From: Streptomyces canus
Lineage (GTDB): Bacteria; Actinomycetota; Actinomycetes; Streptomycetales; Streptomycetaceae
Length of the DNA stretch: 64,000 nt
Assembly (NCBI RefSeq): GCF_030816965.1
Contig: NZ_JAUSYQ010000002.1
Coordinates: 5,429,501 to 5,493,500, forward strand
Direction of reading: 5' to 3'
This document shows positions 61,397 to 64,000 of the stretch, piece by piece (within the stretch, counting starts at the first letter, position 1; every line of letters begins with the position of its first letter). Both the position numbers and the translations under genes were made by a program. Under the pieces are notes generated by a model. That model was not told where the DNA came from. It saw only the letters and a list, made by a program, of their open reading frames with translations, and did not search any database.

Positions 61397-62452
61397 ATGA
61401 CTCTCACGCAACCGGGGGCCGACGCCTTCGCCAGGCCGGCGGACACACCTGGCATGCCCCCGCACCTGCAACTGCTGATGATCGTCGAGGGCAAGCGGGC
61501 CTCGCAGATCGTCTACGCGCTGGCGGAACTCGGGATCGCCGACCATCTGGCCGACGGCCCGCGCCCGGCGGCCGAGCTCGCCGAGCTGACCGGCGCCGAC
61601 CCGGATGCCCTCTACCGACTGCTGCGCTGCGCCGCGTCGTTCGGTGTCTTCGCCGAACTGCCCGAGCGCCGCTTCACCCTCACCCCCATGGCCGACGCCC
61701 TGCGCAGCGACGTCCCGCACAGCCAGCGCGACCTGGTGCTGTTCAACGGGCACGAGACGCTCTGGCGTCCGCTGGGAGAGATCCTGCACAGCGTCCGTTC
61801 GGGACGACCCTCGTTCGACGAGGTCTTCGGCAAGCCGTTCTTCCAGCACCTGGGATCGGATCCCGAGGCGGCCGGGCTGTTCAACCGCGCGATGACCAGG
61901 ATGAGCCGACTTTCGACGGCCGCGCTGCTGTCTCAGGCCGACTTCTCACGGTTCGCGAGCATCGCCGACATCGGCGGCGGGCACGGGTTCTTCCTCAGCG
62001 AGGTGCTGCGCACCGCCCCGCACGCCAAGGGGGTGCTCTTCGACCAGCCCTCGGTGATCGAAGGGGCGGCGACCCGGTTGGCCGACGACGTCTTTGACCG
62101 GATCACGACCGTGGCCGGGGACTTCTTCGGCGAGGTGCCGTCCGGTCACGACGCCTATCTGATCAAGGCGGTGCTCCACGACTGGGACGACGAACGGGCC
62201 GTGGCGATTCTGCGCCGGGTGCGCGAGGCGACAGCCGGCAGCGAAGCACCGCTGTTCCTCTGCGAGTTCGTGCTCTCCGGCCCGAACAGCTGGGACCGCG
62301 GCAAGTTTCTCGACATCGAGATGCTGCTCCGCTTCGGCGGCAGGGAGCGCGACCTCGGCGAGTGGCGGTCGCTGCTCGGCGCGGCGGGGTTCGAGATCGT
62401 CAACGAGCCGCCCGTCGGCGGCTGGGCGGTCATCGAATGCCGCGCGATCTGA
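61397..62452 (+). CDS. O-methyltransferase (hydroxyindole/acetylserotonin type)
   Basis: A 351-residue two-domain methyltransferase. The N-terminal dimerisation winged helix has Y-A-L-A-E-L-G-I-A-D-H-L and L-Y-R-L-L-R. The SAM domain has D-I-G-G-G-H-G-F-F and the catalytic K-A-V-L-H-D-W-D-D-E, where the His near residue 259 acts as base. This family methylates phenolic hydroxyls in secondary metabolism, so an aromatic substrate is likely. GAGGAG six bases before the ATG. It lies between two DUF1772 genes. Confidence 0.9.
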   Translation: MTLTQPGADAFARPADTPGMPPHLQLLMIVEGKRASQIVYALAELGIADHLADGPRPAAELAELTGADPDALYRLLRCAASFGVFAELPERRFTLTPMADALRSDVPHSQRDLVLFNGHETLWRPLGEILHSVRSGRPSFDEVFGKPFFQHLGSDPEAAGLFNRAMTRMSRLSTAALLSQADFSRFASIADIGGGHGFFLSEVLRTAPHAKGVLFDQPSVIEGAATRLADDVFDRITTVAGDFFGEVPSGHDAYLIKAVLHDWDDERAVAILRRVREATAGSEAPLFLCEFVLSGPNSWDRGKFLDIEMLLRFGGRERDLGEWRSLLGAAGFEIVNEPPVGGWAVIECRAI

Positions 62453-62468
62453 CCGGGAGGTCCGCGAC

Positions 62469-62927
62469 GTGGTGACTCAACTGCTCGGTGTCGTGCAGCT
62501 GGTGCTGTGCGGAGTCGTCGCCGGAGTTTTCGTCTCGGTGGCGCTGAGCGCCGTACCCGCCTTCTCCGCGCTGCCGCCGGACCGGTACGTCGAGGTCCAC
62601 CGGCTCCTCGGCAGGGGCTACCACCCCGCCATGCCCGTGATCGTGAACGTCGCGACCGGGCTGGACCTCGTGCTCGCCCTGCTGTCGACGTCGGCGGCAA
62701 GGTCGGCTCTGTTCGTCACCGGCCTGGTTCTGCTGATCGGCACCCAGTGCGTCTCGCACCTGCGCAACGTCCCGATCAACCGGACCCTCGCCGCGCTCGA
62801 CGTGACGAGGCTTCCCGACAACTGGGAGGACCCCCGGACGCGGTGGCGCGGCTGGCACTACCTGCGGACCGCCCTGGCCCTGTGTGCGGTCACGGTGAAC
62901 GCGGTGGCGCTGGTGGCGCCGGTCTGA
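62469..62927 (+). CDS. DUF1772 membrane protein 2
   Basis: A 152-residue paralogue of the first DUF1772 protein: four membrane helices, R-N-V-P-I-N-R-T, L-P-D-N-W and W-R-G-W-H-Y. The N-terminal half has diverged. Two adjacent GTGs; the first has GGGAGG eight bases upstream. Last gene of the operon, followed by a hairpin. A heterodimer with the first copy, or two successive oxidations, are both possible. Confidence 0.83.
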   Translation: MVTQLLGVVQLVLCGVVAGVFVSVALSAVPAFSALPPDRYVEVHRLLGRGYHPAMPVIVNVATGLDLVLALLSTSAARSALFVTGLVLLIGTQCVSHLRNVPINRTLAALDVTRLPDNWEDPRTRWRGWHYLRTALALCAVTVNAVALVAPV

Positions 62928-62970
62928 GCCCCCGCCCGACCGCCCACCGCCCGTGTTCTCACCGCTGACC

Positions 62971-63013
62971 CGGTGCCGAGGGCTCCGTCTTCCCGACGGG
63001 GCCCTCGGCACCG
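62971..63013. terminator. Terminator of the AsnB-like operon
   Basis: An 18-bp interrupted stem: CGGTGCCGAGGGC pairs with GCCCTCGGCACCG, and CCGTC with GACGG inside, with single-base bulges and a 5-base loop. It lies 44 bp after the last gene and before the sensor kinase. Confidence 0.88.
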
Positions 63014-63051
63014 TCGATTCACAAGATCGGCGTACGGATAGATTGGCCGAT

Positions 63052-64000
63052 ATGAACCTGCGCAGGTGGCCGCCCGCGGTCGTCGACGTCGTGGTGGCCG
63101 CGGCCGTCGCCGCCGTGGTGTGCGTCGCGATACATATCGCCTACGAACCGGGCGCGTATCCCCCTGATCTGGGGGCGTACTTCCTGGGCACGGCAATTGG
63201 TGCCGTACTGCTGGCCAGACGGACCCATCCGCTCGGCGTGCTGGCCGCCACCACGGTCCTGCTGTTCGTCTACTACACCGTCGAATATCCGGGGATCGAG
63301 CCGGCGCTGCCACTGGCGGCGGCCCTGTACACCGCCTGCACGGCCGGACGTCTGAAGTGGTCCGCCGGTGTGGCGGCCTTCTTCGTCGGCGCCGACCTCG
63401 TCGTGCACGGCGTACGGCTGGGCGATCCTCCGCTTCCCCTGCTGACCAACATTGTTCAGGATTCCTCCCTGCTCATCGCGGTGATGCTGCTGGGTGACAC
63501 CGTGCGCAACCGGCGCATCCGGCTCGCCGAGGCGCAGGCGCGGCTCGAGGAGTCCGAGGCGCAACGGGAGCGGGAGGCCGCACAGCGGGTGACCGAGGAA
63601 CGGCTGCGCATCGCCCGCGAGGTGCACGACATCATCGGCCACTCGATCTCGGCGATCACCGTCCAGGCGGGCCTCGCCCAGGACGTGCTCAAGGACCGGC
63701 CCGAGGCGGCCGAGGCGGCGTTGCGCGTGGTCCGGCAGGCCGCCCGGGACGCGATGAGTGAACTCAAGGCCACCGTGGGCTTGTTGCGGGCTCAGGGCGA
63801 GGACGAGTGGTCTCCGGCTCCGACCCTGGCCGCTGTCGACGACCTGGCGGAGCTGGCGCGGCAGGCCGGGGTGGCGGTGTCGGTCACGGTGGACGGCGAG
63901 GCCCGGCCGCTGCCCGGCGTGGTGGATGCGTCGGCCTACCGTATCGTCCAGGAGTCCCTGACCAACGTCGTACGCCACTCGGGGGCACAGCGGGCGGCGG
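63052..64000 (+). CDS. Two-component sensor histidine kinase (NarL-partner type), 3' end cut by window
   Basis: At least 316 residues. Five or so membrane helices in the first 150 residues without a large sensor domain are followed by a coiled linker. The HisKA_3 phosphoacceptor His192 lies in R-E-V-H-D-I-I-G-H-S, and the N-box R-I-V-Q-E-S-L-T-N-V-V-R-H-S begins the ATPase domain near the window end. A LuxR-type response regulator is expected just outside. The ATG has weak ribosome context, so the transcript may be leaderless or nearly so. It could sense the product of the preceding operon or an envelope signal. Confidence 0.88.
   Translation, partial: MNLRRWPPAVVDVVVAAAVAAVVCVAIHIAYEPGAYPPDLGAYFLGTAIGAVLLARRTHPLGVLAATTVLLFVYYTVEYPGIEPALPLAAALYTACTAGRLKWSAGVAAFFVGADLVVHGVRLGDPPLPLLTNIVQDSSLLIAVMLLGDTVRNRRIRLAEAQARLEESEAQREREAAQRVTEERLRIAREVHDIIGHSISAITVQAGLAQDVLKDRPEAAEAALRVVRQAARDAMSELKATVGLLRAQGEDEWSPAPTLAAVDDLAELARQAGVAVSVTVDGEARPLPGVVDASAYRIVQESLTNVVRHSGAQRAA

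Overview
The window is high-GC actinobacterial DNA and almost certainly comes from a Streptomyces chromosome. The evidence is strong G/C preference at third codon positions, frequent GTG and TTG starts, ATGA/GTGA gene overlaps, the dnaK-grpE-dnaJ-hspR operon and clpB under HAIR operators, DUF397/Scr1-type regulator pairs, a LAxTG (class E) sortase signal and a rare TTA codon. No rRNA, tRNA, CRISPR array or intact insertion sequence was found.

Bases 1-24,343 hold a nearly complete Wzx/Wzy-type cell-surface polysaccharide locus. It has a TagA/WecG-type transferase (cut by the window edge), GT4 and GT2 glycosyltransferases, a Wzy-like polymerase, a Wzx-like flippase, three methyltransferases, an APH-fold kinase, WecC and WecB (UDP-ManNAcA supply), a two-domain oxidoreductase, an AsnB-type amidotransferase, an initiating sugar-1-phosphate transferase, a DUF4012 protein, a LAxTG surface protein, a Wzz/BY-kinase and a Wzb-like phosphatase. 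The first 9.5 kb look less codon-biased than the rest, which suggests acquisition or replacement of the serotype-determining part. The phosphatase carries a TTA codon, a possible link to bldA developmental control.

Bases 24,344-43,590 are chromosomal core. They hold the HspR heat-shock operon, a secreted fibronectin-III protein, a sugar-binding lipoprotein, the ATP-grasp/alpha-E/transglutaminase operon, and clpB with its own HAIR element. Inserted between them (35.4-40.4 kb) is an unusual island of four intact paralogous LuxR-type regulators and a decayed fifth, next to a 65-residue exported peptide and a Rieske-fold remnant that has lost both cluster histidines.

Bases 43,590-57,950 are a patchwork of small accessory genes: a YbjN protein, an RsbW-type ATPase, an XRE/DUF397 pair, a DUF433/PIN-like toxin-antitoxin pair, a MerR regulator divergent from a hydrolase/flavin monooxygenase pair, a collagen-like secreted protein with 180-bp repeats, an Uma2 nuclease and a BlaI/M56 pair. 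Several broken genes lie among them (an L-amino-acid oxidase and two aminotransferase fragments), indicating repeated insertion and deletion.

Bases 58,054-62,927 form a tight five-gene operon: an asparagine-synthetase homologue without its glutaminase residues, a lipoprotein, and an O-methyltransferase flanked by two DUF1772 proteins. It looks like a small natural-product pathway. A sensor kinase gene runs off the right edge.
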